Below are positions 46,036 to 57,425 of a stretch of DNA of 64,000 bases, piece by piece. A program made the translations under genes and the position numbers. Source of the stretch: Narthecium ossifragum (taxonomy: Eukaryota > Streptophyta > Magnoliopsida > Dioscoreales > Nartheciaceae). The stretch spans positions 6,737,054 to 6,801,053 of the forward strand of contig OY986973.1 in assembly GCA_963920575.1 (NCBI GenBank), read 5' to 3'. Position 1 is the stretch's first letter. Each line of letters starts with the position of its first letter. The notes under the pieces are model-generated. The model had not been told where the DNA came from. It saw only the letters and a list, made by a program, of their open reading frames with translations, and did no database searches.

Positions 46036-46189
46036 CAAAATTTAGTCAAACAAATTGAGGAACATTTGTGAAAAATTTGATTGCCAATTGCGAAAATTAA
46101 CAAGTGGGAGACATAATTTACTTGTCAAATTTGAAGGGGAAAAAAAAAAAACATCACTATCGCAGGAGGAGATCGGGAGGTTGTCTAGG

Positions 46190-46893
46190 GAGAACATCGG
46201 ACATCCGATCGGAGGTCGCGACGGGGCTTGGGGAGGGGCTTGGCGATGGCGACGGGGATGGGCAGGGAAGCCTCGATCGGCGACGGGGACGACCGAGGAA
46301 GCCTGGATCGGTGATGGGGATGGCCGGGGAAGTCCGGATCGACAAACTGGGACGGTCAGGGAAACCTGGATCAGCGAGGGGGACGGCTAGGGAAGTCAGG
46401 ATCGGCGACGGAGAAGCTGGGGAAGCCTGGATCGGCAACAGGGATGACCGAGGAAGCTGGATCGGCGAGGGGGAGCCCGGATCGACGACGGTAGAGCCAA
46501 GATCGGCGACGGGGAAGCTAGGGAAGCTTGGATCGGCGACGTGGGAGCCTGGATTGGCGACGGGGGAGCCGAATTAGCGACGGGGGGACCGGATCGGCGA
46601 CGGGGGAAGCCGGATCGGCAACAAGGGAAGTCGGATCGGCGCGGGGGAAGCCGGATCGATGACGGGGGGACCGGATTGGCGGCGGAGGGACCGGATCGGT
46701 GACGGGGGAAGCCGGATCGGTGACGGGGGGCTCGCTGGCGGGGGGCGACGTGGGGGGGTGACGTGGTGGTCGGGGGCGACGCGGGGGGATTATGGGGGGA
46801 TTATAGGGGGGGCTGGGGGCGTTGGGGGGCGCCGTTGGCAGGAGGGCGAGGGGATCGGATCGGTGACGGGGGGAGTCGGGGAAGCTTGGATAG
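46190..46893. repeat. GC-rich minisatellite, unit about 21 bp, ending at an assembly gap
   Basis: About 30 imperfect copies of a GCCGGATCGGCGACGGGG-like unit, becoming G-richer rightwards. The array is cut by the run of N, so its true length is unknown. Confidence 0.85.
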
Positions 46894-47093
46894 NNNNNNN
46901 NNNNNNNNNNNNNNNNNNNNNNNNNNNNNNNNNNNNNNNNNNNNNNNNNNNNNNNNNNNNNNNNNNNNNNNNNNNNNNNNNNNNNNNNNNNNNNNNNNNN
47001 NNNNNNNNNNNNNNNNNNNNNNNNNNNNNNNNNNNNNNNNNNNNNNNNNNNNNNNNNNNNNNNNNNNNNNNNNNNNNNNNNNNNNNNNNNNNN
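46894..47093. other. Assembly gap of 200 N
   Basis: Exactly 200 ambiguous bases; the round number suggests a placeholder of unknown real size. Reading frames across it are meaningless. Confidence 0.98.
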
Positions 47094-47166
47094 AAATCAA
47101 ATGAGGCCCTTAAGTATTTACTAATCACAATTAATAAGAAAACTAAATTAATTAAATATAATAAGC

Positions 47167-47559
47167 TTATTTAAAAATCATCCTTCTAGCTTTTTTGGCT
47201 ACGAAAGTACTGATTAAATTTTTATATTCAAGTTTAGCTAATATATCTTTTTCAATAAATAATATAGCTAATTCATTTAATCTTTGTTGTGAAATGGTTG
47301 ATCGCAAGTAAGATTTTATTAGTTTTAATTTTGAAAAGCTTCTTTATGCATAAGCAACGGTTACATGTATTGTCAACAATATTCTATATGCGATAGAGGC
47401 ATTCAGAAAACAATCTAGTTTTTTGATATAGTTCAAGATTTGAATTGGATTGTTATTTTCTAATGGCAAAACTTCTTTCAAAAGCTTTAGTTCATGATAT
47501 AAATCCAAGGCGTCAATAGTAAAATTATAAATTAACAAGAGGACAAAATTTATGAACAA
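47167..47559 (-). pseudogene. hAT transposase C-terminal dimerisation domain, fragment
   Basis: On the minus strand, frame 47559-47344 is followed, after a stop at 47344, by SFSKLKLIKSYLRSTISQ and LNELAILFIEKD to a stop at 47167. This is the C-terminal hAT dimerisation region of TTF-type zinc-finger (ZMYM1-like) transposases. The N-terminal zinc finger and catalytic core are missing; only about 100 bp separate it from the LINE insertion, and the other flank is only 190 bp long. It is therefore a deleted transposase. Confidence 0.75.
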
Positions 47560-48539
47560 ATGTCCATATCAAATCCCAAGAATTTTTTTGCGAACCTTAA
47601 GTGAATTTTCCAAATTCCAAGTGGGGTAGCTAATGGGCCATTTAGTGGAGCCTAACATCTATCTTTATATGGTGGGGATGGTTCCAAAGGACTAGTAGGT
47701 GGAAGGGTCATGCAGGCGGCGGCGAACCTTTCCCATGCCAAGGATGTAGGTGGCCAAAGAAAGGATGTCTACCGAGGAAACCCAGGCCTCGATCTACGTG
47801 TGCAATTAACCTAGCAGAGGAAAGGTGGAAGGGTCTTGTAGGCGGCGGACAACCGGTTGGAGATGATGGAAGGAAAGGAGAAGGCAGTGGCTTGTGGGAA
47901 GAACCAGGAAGGAGGTTCATTTATTGATGGACAGCCTGTCCATAAAGAGGATTCTCGAAGCATGAGTCTGGCTGGCTGCTGGGCCTAAAGATGCTCAACC
48001 TCATTTTGCTGAGCCTGTTAAGGACACAGTAGTCCGACTAAGCCAAGAGGTCCAGCCTTATTTTGCTGAGCCCAGCTTGAGCCTAGCTTTGAATAGCCTA
48101 ACCAGGGTTGCAGCTAGCCCAACTGCTAACTCAAACTTTGAGGGTAGCAGTGTAGCGCCAATTGCTAACTCAAACTATGAAGGTAGCAATGTGGCGCCAA
48201 CTGTTAGCTTTAGCTTTAACTCAATTGGCGAAGGAAGCAGTGGTTCTCTAGTTGCACCACATATTACCCCGCGTCCTGTTGCAACGGATGGAAGAAGGAA
48301 AGTCGTGAGCCTGATGGAGGAAGAAGGAAAGCCGTGAGCCTGATGGAGGAAGAGGTTAAGCCGTGACTTGACGCAACCTTTCAGCAAATGGAGAAGGTCA
48401 TCCGTTCAGAGTCGCCACTTCTCATTGGTGCTCAGTTGGATGAAGGAGAGGAAGAGGATGGTCTTGAAGATGAAGCAATAGATCTTGATGAAGATGATAT
48501 GGAACCGGACGAGCAGCCGGATGACCGCGGGTTTTCCTT

Positions 48540-49148
48540 ATGAAGTTGATCTGTTGGAATGTAAAGGGGGCGAGGCCAGACAGAATTCTCATGACCTGTC
48601 ACTGGGTCTTGAGGGAGTACCAACATTCATTCATTTTCCTTATTGATACGTTGGTTGTGAAGGCCAAGCTTGCTTGGATCCGAAGTACACTTGGATATCA
48701 TTGGCATGCTTACCTTATTCTATCTGAAGGTAGACTGGGAGGTGGAGGTATCTTGGCTGTTTGGCGTGTCTGGGGAGGTTATGCTTCTTTCACCCACTTC
48801 TCGAGACAAGAACTTCATGGAGTGATAACTATTCTTGAGACAGGGCAATGGGCTTTCTCGACTGTTTATGGAGCACGATGGGCTACGGAACGAAGGGAGC
48901 TATGGGAAGTTGCCTCTCGTTCTATATCTTTTGGCCTTCCTCATCTTGTGATTGGTGACTTCAACGCCATTCTATCGGTTGAGGAGAAGAAGGGACGTAT
49001 TCCTTTTTCCTTTGGAGTCTCTGAATGTGATTTCTTACAGTTTATTTCTAGCAACAACCTCCTTGATTTGGGCTTCTCTGGACAGAAATAAGCGTGGAGC
49101 AATTGTCGACATGGGCGAGATCTAATCCTGGAGAGGCTTGGCTGAGCA
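48540..49148 (+). pseudogene. LINE endonuclease domain
   Basis: The open frame starts MKLICWNVKGARP and reads 183 residues of an apurinic-type endonuclease. WNVKG (metal-binding Asn) and VIGDFNAIL are intact, but the catalytic-Glu position usually read as ET in plant LINEs is FLIDTLVVK here (Glu to Asp). A TAA at 49089-49091 interrupts just before WSNCRHGRDLI. The SDHSPLL motif that ends the domain lies after the solo LTR, at about 51590. Upstream, 48077-48539 is an acidic, Ser-rich stretch, possibly the end of an ORF1-like region. Confidence 0.8.
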
Positions 49149-51516
49149 TGTCGCGCCCCGACCCGCGAAAGCCCAACCAGGCCGGGCGCCGCGAACCGAA
49201 ACCTAACAAACCATGGAAAATGCTGGCGAGGGTTCCCTCTAACCTATTGGTCTCCGTAACAATTCATCATAAACACCCTCAATTTTAAAAGACATAATTA
49301 AAGAAGCCTAAAACCACAGATTACAAAACCCAAGTGAATTTAATATACATATCCTCGGAGAGGGGAAGATCCAAATACAATATTAAACACTCCCATAGAA
49401 GACTAACTAACATAGGGTATAAAGCCGTAAATGATCACTACCTCTCAGACTCCGCCTGACGCCGCCGCATCGTCGACCAACTGCCCGGTAGGGGCCACCG
49501 AAGAGGAGCTGACGCATGCACATGCAAAACGTAGCCCGGGTAGGAGTGAGCACAAAGCTCAGTAGGGTTCTACACTACGACACACAGAAGGAAGAGGAAA
49601 ACACAACAGTGTCGCCCTCAAGTAAGATCTGGGTGTATACAAGGGTCCCAAAACCCCACCGCGTGTCCCTGAGGCCTACGATCATGGTCTTCCAGCCGAG
49701 TTGGTCACATGTCAGGTCACACTCAGTAGCAGGAACAACACTGCTAGCTCACAAGCATGGAAAGGCACTACAGGTGGGAAATGGCACCGCTGAGTAGGCA
49801 ACTCTTTTACTCAAGAGTCAACACAGTGGGATATCGGCTACACCTCAACATCCGACTCGAGGCCGACACGACTTCTACAATCACCAAGCAATAGGTGTAC
49901 CAGTCATCTAGGCCTATCATCAAGTTTGACTTGACACCACAATTCGAACCGGGTCCAAACTACCCAACCCTGGTCCTAGGGTTAAATCCGAGCTTCCAGC
50001 CTCGGGACGGCGACCCACAGATCGCCCACGCCCTAACCATGCAACTAATGCACAATAGAGAATGCATGTAATCAATATACACAAGTAAGAGGTAAGCATG
50101 CATCAATATGTTAAAGATAGCATACAAGTCCAACCGGATCGCTGCAGCGGTCCTACCAACCGCGACCAGCTGATCCGCAGCGGGTCCCGACATTACAATG
50201 GTATCACGACCGTCAACTATGGACTCCTGCAACGGGAAGCAACCCCGAAAACTCTGATGAACAGTAAAAATATAATATTATATATTCCAACATATAATAT
50301 TATTAAAACACCAAAAATCCTCTACATAGAGGCTAATTGACCCCATTGATTCGACATCCAAACAACATCGGATTCGAGATCCAACTTAGACACCAGTAGA
50401 TCAACATGCTATGATCCACATATCCAAAATCGGGAAACATCCAACGGCTAGAGTAACAGGAAAACACTAATCAAAACCGATAATCAAACTAACTTACCAT
50501 TATTTGCTGCAACGCAGCCCACCCGTACGCAATTTATAACAACTCGTAAGAAAATCAGAAAATTATGAAATCAGTTGGGTCTGAGCGTAGATTCAAAGAT
50601 CTACAACTCTTATGTTCATCACAACCCAAGAACGTGCACGTACCGATTGGACAACTCGCCGTAAGCCGGCTGTTCTTCAAGAACAGCAAAAACCCGAAAA
50701 TCCGAGATTAAACATGCTGAAATCCTATTAAAATCTCAACCAAAGATTATGCAATTTATAACAGAAATTACACTAAGCGAGAGGCATCCAAAAACACCAA
50801 GAACAGCAAGATCTAACGGCTAGATCAAGAGAAAACCCCTAAACTAACTGAGTAGGTAGAAACCCACCAGAAATGCTAAACCACGGCTGATTCCCTGCTA
50901 ACTAGTCACCAACAAAGCTCCAAACCACACCAGGGATCTTTCTCACGCCGCCACGGATCCAACGAGCTTTGAAACACCCAAAACGGTGGTCGGAGGAGGG
51001 AGAACGGAGAAGAAGAAGGCTGCCAAAAAACAGGGGAAGCAGAGCCGCGGGGGAAGAAGAAAGAAGGAAGAAGAAGGAGAAGGAGAAGGAGAAGAGGAAG
51101 AAGGGAAGGAGGAAAAGAAGAGGAAAAGGGAGGGGGGGTAGAAAGTCCTCTCTCCCTCTGACAGTAGAGAGCGACGGCCAACGACGGTCGTCCTCTCAAA
51201 GATCACCGCCAAGACTTTCTGGCACAGAAGGATCGATCTTCTTCTTAAGGAAGATCGATCTCCTTAGCAAGGAAGATCGATCTCTTTAGCAAGAAAGATC
51301 GATCTCATTTTCCCAGAAACTCAAACTTGGGCTAAAACACAAACCCAAGCTTTGATCTTCCGATCCTGGATCCACCTAACCATTCTAATCAAACACTAAC
51401 ACAAATAAGGTCAGTGTGTGCACACGCGGGTGTGAAACAAACCAACAAGGCGCAATTTACCAAATTGCTCTTGCGGTCTACAACGAGCCATAGGGGTAGA
51501 GGGGCAGGTCCTCACA
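49149..51516 (-). mobile_element. Solo LTR nested in the LINE, first copy (2368 bp, minus)
   Basis: Plus-strand reading starts TGTCGCGCCCCGACCC and ends GGGCAGGTCCTCACA. Flanks are GAGCA (49144-49148) and TAGCA (51517-51521), one mismatch. It belongs to the family of 25463-27792. A purine-rich tract with GAAGGAGAAGG repeats lies at 51040-51140, and a GATCGATC cluster follows at 51230-51305. No internal region remains. Confidence 0.85.
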
Positions 51517-54502
51517 TAGCACTATGCAACTCGTCCTGGAAGGAGTTGTTCCCAGCAACATCTGTCAAGCATCTACCAAGGATTAGCTCGGATCACTCAC
51601 CGCTACTTGTGTCCTTGGAGGAGGAGTTGCCGCAGGGTGGCCCAGGAATATTTCGGCTAGAACACTGGTGGTTAAAGCAGAGTGTTTTCAAATGTCTAGT
51701 GCACAGGCTGTGGCGATGTTCTTTCCATGGCTCTAGGAATCACACCTTTGTTTCAAGAATCAAAACACTCAAATTAGATGTGAAATCTTGGGATCGTAGA
51801 GAGTCCGTCGGTGACATCTTTGGAGTTGGTAAAAGATTGGAGGAATGCCTCACTCCACTTTACAACAAGGAGGAGCAAGGGACAATCGCAGATCAGGAGG
51901 TTATTCAGCTGAAAGAGTTTGAAGCTAAATGGGCAGATAATATTGCAAGACAGGAAGCCATGGCTACTTTACGGTCTCATGGTAATTGGATTAAAGGGGG
52001 TGATCGCAATACAGCTTTCATTCACCGGGTCGTCTCTGCAAGTGCACATAAGTCTCGCATCAGGGGAATTCTCAAGAATGATGGCGAGTGTGCTGATACT
52101 GTGGAGGAAATTGGAGATGTGATGGTTGATCACTTTTTTTTTTGTGGTCTGATTTGCATGTTGTACATGGTCTGGACTTGCCAGACCTACCTTCTGTTGA
52201 TGCATCTCTCCATGCTGATCTAGTGGCTGACATTACAGTGGAAGAAGTAAAGGAAGTGGTCTTTGGTTTAGGCAAGAAGAAATGTCTTGGCCTGGATGGA
52301 ATTCCGGCCAAATTCTTCATGACTTATTGGGAGGTAGTTGGCAGGGACTTCTCTGCTCTTATTCAAAATTTCTTCAGGACGAGTCGGCTCCCTTCCAATT
52401 GGAATGCAACTTTCATCTTTTTCATTCCGAAGGTTATGCTTCCAACAAAGGTCAAGGACTATCGTCCCATTAGCCTATGCAATGTAGGCTACAAGGTGAT
52501 AACCAAGATTCTTGCTAGAAGGATGGAATGGGTGCTTGATGGTGTCATTGGGCTTGAACAATCGGCTTATGTACCGAGGAGATTGATTCATGACAGCATA
52601 GATGTGGCGATTGAAATCATGCATTCGGCAAGGGTTGCTCCAAAAACTAGAGGAATTATGGTTATTAAGGTGGACCTTAGATCTGCTTATGATAAAGTGG
52701 ATTGGCAATTCTTAGAACACACTCTTCTTGCTATGAGATTCCCTACAAGATGGGTAGGGTGGGTGATGGCGTGCATTACGGAGCCTCGATTCTCCTTCAT
52801 TGTCAATGGAAAAACTAATAGAGATGTGGTTTTAAGGTGTGGAATACGCAAAGTGATCCTCTTTCGCCATTTCTCTTTCTTGTGGCACAAGAGGTTTTAT
52901 CACGAATTCTTAAGGATCCAACGTCGGGTCTCATTGGCCTTCACTTCAAGAACTCGAGTTTCTCAATTTCTCATGTTCTTTATGCGGACAACTGTCTCTT
53001 CACTACTCAGGCGACATGTTCGGAGGCAAGGAAGCTTAAGCAGAAGCTGTTGTTCTTCAGATCACTGTCGGGTTCAAAAATGAACCCTTCAAAATCTAGC
53101 CTTGTATTCTCCCAGAAAGTACCACAAGATAGGCGTGATGTAATTCTCAATATTCTTGGTGTTACTGAAGCGGAAGGAGTTTGGAACTATCTTGGCGTTC
53201 CGCTATCTGTTGGATGTTATCTTTGCAGTTGACTTCTCTAACCTCTTGGAGAAAATGGCGAATAAGGTTCTTTCTTGGCAAGGAAGGCTCAAATCGGCAG
53301 CTGGAAGGGTAATCCTCCTAAAATCAATTCTTCAAGCCATCCTGGCTTATGTGATGGCCACGACATCTCTTCCGGTGGCGGTTATTTCCAAAATGGAGCA
53401 AATTTGTCGGGATTTGTTTATGGCAAGGAAAGAAATCAGGAGTTAGGCGAGTGGCTTGGGAGGTAGTATGCAAACCGAAGGAGGTGGGAGGGCTGAGTGT
53501 TTGGGATTTTGGAGTTTGGCAATATGCTTTGAAGATGAAGAGAATGGCCGTCTTTTTAGAACCGAGCAAGGTGAATATTTGGACGCAACTTGCAAGGGCA
53601 AAGTACTCATGGGCTGAGGTGCTACCTTCGGTTAGACATCAAACGAAGGGTTCTATTCACTGGAAGAAGCTTTGTGAAGCTGCTGGCCTCTTGTGGTTTG
53701 GGGTCTCAGGAATTCCAAGCACTCAAAGCCGGCTCAGTGTCCTATTTGATGCGTGGGTTCATGAGGAACCACTGTGTAGAAGACCTACTCTCGTTGCTTC
53801 TACCGTATGGCTTGTGAAGGCAGCTGTTGGAGATTTTCTAATTGATGGGCTATCGAATGAAGAGAAACTTTGGGAGTTCTTTCACCCTTTGTTGATCCGG
53901 CAAATCAAGGAGGTGAGGCCCAGGGTTCATGCTTTTGAGGATGAAGTTCCTATGGCAAAGGAGGAACAATCACAACTGCTTCAGCTTACCTTTTGGCATT
54001 GAGATGTAGATTTTGAGGTTTGGCAGCAAAGGAAGATGCTAGTTGGTGCAATATATGGACTCTTCCGACTTATCCAAAGGTTAAATTCTTTGTGTGGAAG
54101 GTGCTATATGGAAGGTTGCCAGTTAGAGACTTTCTATGGCGATATTGCGCATTCTATGATTGGGATTGTCCGCGTTGTGGGCTTGAGGCGGAGACCATTG
54201 AGCATGCTCTATTTCGGTGTGCGAGAGTAAAGGAAGTGCTTTCTTTGTTGTTACAACAAGAGTGGCCGGAGGTTGAGGATTGGAAGTTTGAAGATTTATT
54301 GACTATTCTATGTCAGTCCTTCTCGGTGGCCCGAGTGAAAAATCTCAAGTCTCTTATTGCCTTCGCTGTGTGGATTCTTTGGAAGGATCGCAACATGTGG
54401 GTTTTCGACGGAGTTGGTGATTCAGCTGTGATCCTTGTGAGGAGAATTATCAGAATTCTGCAGACCTGGTCAGAACATATAGGGAGTGGCATCTCCAACT
54501 AG
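51517..54502 (+). pseudogene. LINE reverse transcriptase and zf-RVT region
   Basis: After the endonuclease end (SDHSPLL), frames at 51526-52140, 52142-52860, 52860-53232, 53230-53450, 53451-54002 and 54020-54502 form a non-LTR reverse transcriptase with at least five frame breaks. Visible are GLDGIPAKFF, YRPISLCNVGYKVITKILA, VIKVDLRSAYDKVDW, DPLSPFLF, and the catalytic box, which reads HVLYADNCLF instead of the usual Ala-Asp-Asp. The second catalytic Asp is thus Asn. The last frame holds the zf-RVT domain (CPRCGLEAETIEHALFRC). It would copy LINE RNA at a nicked target; this copy is inactive. Confidence 0.85.
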
Positions 54503-57152
54503 GTAGCTTCTCATCGTGCAATTGGAGATGTCGTTGTTCAAGCTGATGCCTCTATGGGTGGAGGACTAGCTGCTGTTGGTGTTGTCGACCTTGGAGGCTT
54601 TGATGCGCTTATGTGGGCTACAGGAAAGTTCATTCATGCCATGTCTGCGCTTGAAGGTGAACTGTTGGCTATTCTTCACGCCATCCGATGGTCCAAGGAG
54701 TGTTTGCTCAAGAGATTGATTGTAGTGTGAGGACCCGTCCCTCTACTCCTATGGCTCGTCGTGGACCGCAAGGGAAATTTGATAAATTGCGCCTTGTCGG
54801 CTAGTTTCACACCCACGTGTGCACACACTGACCATGGTTGTGTTAATGTTTGGATAGAATGGTTAGTGGGACCCGGGATCGAAAGATCCGGGCTTGGGCT
54901 TAAGTTTTAGCCCAAGTCTAGCTTTCTGCACCTAAGGGATCGATCTCCCTAGCTAGGAGATCGATCCCCTAGTGCCAGAAAGTCAAATCCGATTTGGCAA
55001 GGAAGATCGATCTCTTTCTCAAAAGAGATCGATCTCTCTTGAGTCGGTTCGTTCGTCTATAAAACGAACGAAATCTTTTCTTTTGATTTTTTTGAAAAAT
55101 CCGAGATTTCAGCCGTGTTCTTGCTAAACTTGACTTCGTTTGAGGAAGATCTAAGGCCTAGTAGCTTGGATTGAAGCTGCTATTGCATAGGTAAAGATCC
55201 TACCTACAATCTTTCGGGTTTTTGGAGTTTTTCCGGTTTGATTGTGATCTTTTGCTTAGATCTGTTAAAATACATGTTTGTTTTCCATGATTTCACCGGT
55301 TTTGGACTCGTGGTTGCTTGATCTACCAGATCCCTGAGTTTTGGGGGATTTGGTTGTATTTTCTGACGGTATTTCTCGCCGTCCGGTCGCCGGAGAACCC
55401 ATTCGGATCGATCTCCCTTGAGGGAAGATCGATCCCTTCTGGGGCGTCACGCCCAGCCCGAGCAGGATCAATCCCTCGGTGGAAGAAAATCGATCCTTGC
55501 CTAGGCTGAGGTGGCGGGTTCCATGTCACAAAGAAGATCGATCCTTCTGGTGGAGAAGATCGATCTCCTTCGGTTGACATGGACGAGTTTCTCCCAAGTA
55601 CGAAGAAGATCGATCCCCTTGGGAAGGGAGATCGATCTCTTAGTGGTTGAGGGATGTTTTCAAGTGACTTTTGCCCGCGGGGCTTTGTATGATGGTTTTC
55701 TTTACTGTTTTATATCTGGTACAAATGTTTAAGTATGTTAGCCCTATAATAAGGGCAGTGGTGAACCGAGGGAGTGATGACTCCCGGGATGTTTAGAATA
55801 AACGGGCGGGTAGCCCTACAGCTTTCCTTAGCTTTGCATGCCGGCGTACTCCGAGGGCTTTAACTGTGATATCTGTCAGCTGTTGTTTGTGGGGCTGCTT
55901 CCCGATGCAGGTGTTGTGATGGACTGCTGACAGTTGGTGGTGGTACCACTGTAGCAGCTCCTAGACCTTACTTACCTATTCACCACCCCGGGCCGGCAGG
56001 GTGCCGTGCCCAGACCTTGTTTGATAAATCATCACATACTGTTGCATGCTTATTTGTATATTCCTGCGTGTGCTCATAACATGCATTGCTTTGTGCTTTA
56101 GTTGCATCTGTGTAGGACGTTGGCGATGGGTTGATCGCCGATCCCGGGCTTTCGGATAGTCCGGATCTAGCTCTAGGACCGTTGCGGGTAGCTTGGTTCA
56201 GGACTCGATTTGTAGTATTCAGTCGATATCGATGATAGGGTTAGATGATATGAATACATGTGGTTTAATGTTTAGAGGTCATGTCGACTCCAAGTTGAAT
56301 CTGAGGTGTAGCCGGTGTCCGGTGTTCTTGACTCTTGGGTTGAGGAGTGCCTACCCAGTGGTGTCCTTGCCCGCCAAACAGTGTTCAGTGTCCTGTTGTG
56401 AGTCTGTAGTGTTTTGGGCCTGCGTTCACAGACTTCCGGTAGGGTTATGGGACCTTTGTATACACCCAGAGTAGACTTGGGGGCGAGACTATTGTGTTCC
56501 CTCCCTTGTGAGTGTCGTAGTGTAGTGTCCCTGTTGAGCTTAGTGCTCACTCCTACCCTGGCTGCGTTTTGCAGGTGCTGGCGCTAGCTCTTCTTCGGTC
56601 GCCCCTACCGGGCCGGTGTTTTGTGACGTGATGGCGTCCTGCGATGCTTGAGGTGTGGCGATCGTCAGTTCTATACGTTTTGTTTAGTTAGCCTCCTACG
56701 GGAGAGATTTTGTGTAACTTTTACCATGTTGAGGAATTGTATCTATTCAGTTTCAGTTCTTGAGGTTTGTAATTGTATGTTAATACATAATGATTATGAA
56801 TTGTTAGGAAGACCACTATGATTTGAGGGAAACCTTGCCAAAATTTTCGCAATAGGTTAGGTTCCGGTTCACGTCGGCCAGCCCGGTTGGGCCTACGCGG
56901 GTCGGGGCGCGACATGTAGAGTCTGATGCTCTTTATGCGATCAAGATCCTCAATGGTTATAGGCTTTGGCCTAATGATGTAGAGGGGCTCATTAGAGAAA
57001 TATGAGTGGAAGTATTGTCATTAGACTCTATTATTTTTGTGTACACGCCGCACTCATGTGTTGAGATGGTGGATAGAGTTGCCCGGTGGTGTAGAACTCG
57101 GCAACAGGGTTTTGTATGGATATCCACGGAAAGTCCTAGGTCTCTTCAATAA
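54503..57152 (+). pseudogene. LINE RNase H domain, split by a solo LTR
   Basis: The frame 54503-54725 reads VVQADASMGGGLAAVGVV (first catalytic Asp), then SALEGELLAILHAIRWSK (Glu). After the LTR, from 56920, SDALYAIKILNGY carries the third Asp. A stop occurs in VEGLIREI (TGA at about 57003), and the frame ends at 57150-57152. C-terminal RNase H domains are known in several plant L1 lineages. Confidence 0.75.
54726..56914 (+). mobile_element. Solo LTR nested in the LINE, second copy (2189 bp, plus)
   Basis: It starts TGTGAGGACCCGTCCCTC and ends GGGTCGGGGCGCGACA, flanked by a perfect TGTAG duplication (54721-54725 and 56915-56919). It is a full LTR of the same family as the copies at 25463 and 49149, in opposite orientation to both. 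Six paired GATCGATC units lie at about 54938-55040 and 55404-55640. It interrupts the RNase H codons without other loss. Confidence 0.9.
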
Positions 57153-57425
57153 GCACTAATGTAAGTTACGTAACCTCTAGCCCTCGAGGCTCAACTCATA
57201 AAAAAATAATAATAATCTATCTTTATATTCATTAGAAGGTTCATTTTTATTCTTTGGGGGCCTAACGGTTAGGTTAGAAACCTGATAAAGCATGAATTCA
57301 ATAACTTGGCTTTTTTAATACATATAGATGCCCTAACTTCTTAATTAACATATAATTTGGGGGGCCCCTTTCAAGTGGGGCAGCCGCCTAAGCCGCCTAG
57401 GGGTTGGTCCGGCCCTGTCTCCCAC

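Larger units (their letters stand above)
47671..57214 (+). mobile_element. L1-type plant LINE with RNase H, interrupted by two solo LTRs
   Basis: A 14-bp target duplication, ATCTATCTTTATAT, flanks it (47657-47670 and 57215-57228). The 3' end is an A-rich tail, AAAAAAATAATAATAAT (57200-57216). Endonuclease, reverse transcriptase, zinc-knuckle-like and RNase H parts follow in order on the plus strand. Solo LTRs at 49149-51516 and 54726-56914 split it. Without them it is about 5 kb; no clear ORF1 nucleic-acid-binding protein is visible at the 5' end, so it is probably 5'-truncated. Multiple frameshifts make it dead. Confidence 0.88.
45142..57417 (-). mobile_element. hAT transposon (TTF-type) containing a nested LINE
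   Basis: The left end begins CAGGGCCAGCCAAATC and the reverse-complemented right end begins CAGGGCCGGACCAACC, typical of plant hAT elements that encode TTF-type zinc-finger transposases. The 8-bp flanks TCTTTCAC (45134-45141) and TCTCCCAC (57418-57425) differ at two positions and fit a decayed duplication. A matching transposase C-terminus is at 47167-47559. Without the LINE the element is about 2.7 kb and lacks most of its transposase, so it is non-autonomous. Two minisatellites and an assembly gap lie inside. Confidence 0.72.

Noticed and set aside
46104..46577. 157-residue Gly/Asp/Arg-rich open frame
   Set aside because: A translation of the GC-rich minisatellite.
46659..47174. Open frames crossing the run of N
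   Set aside because: The gap sequence is unknown, so the frame is meaningless.
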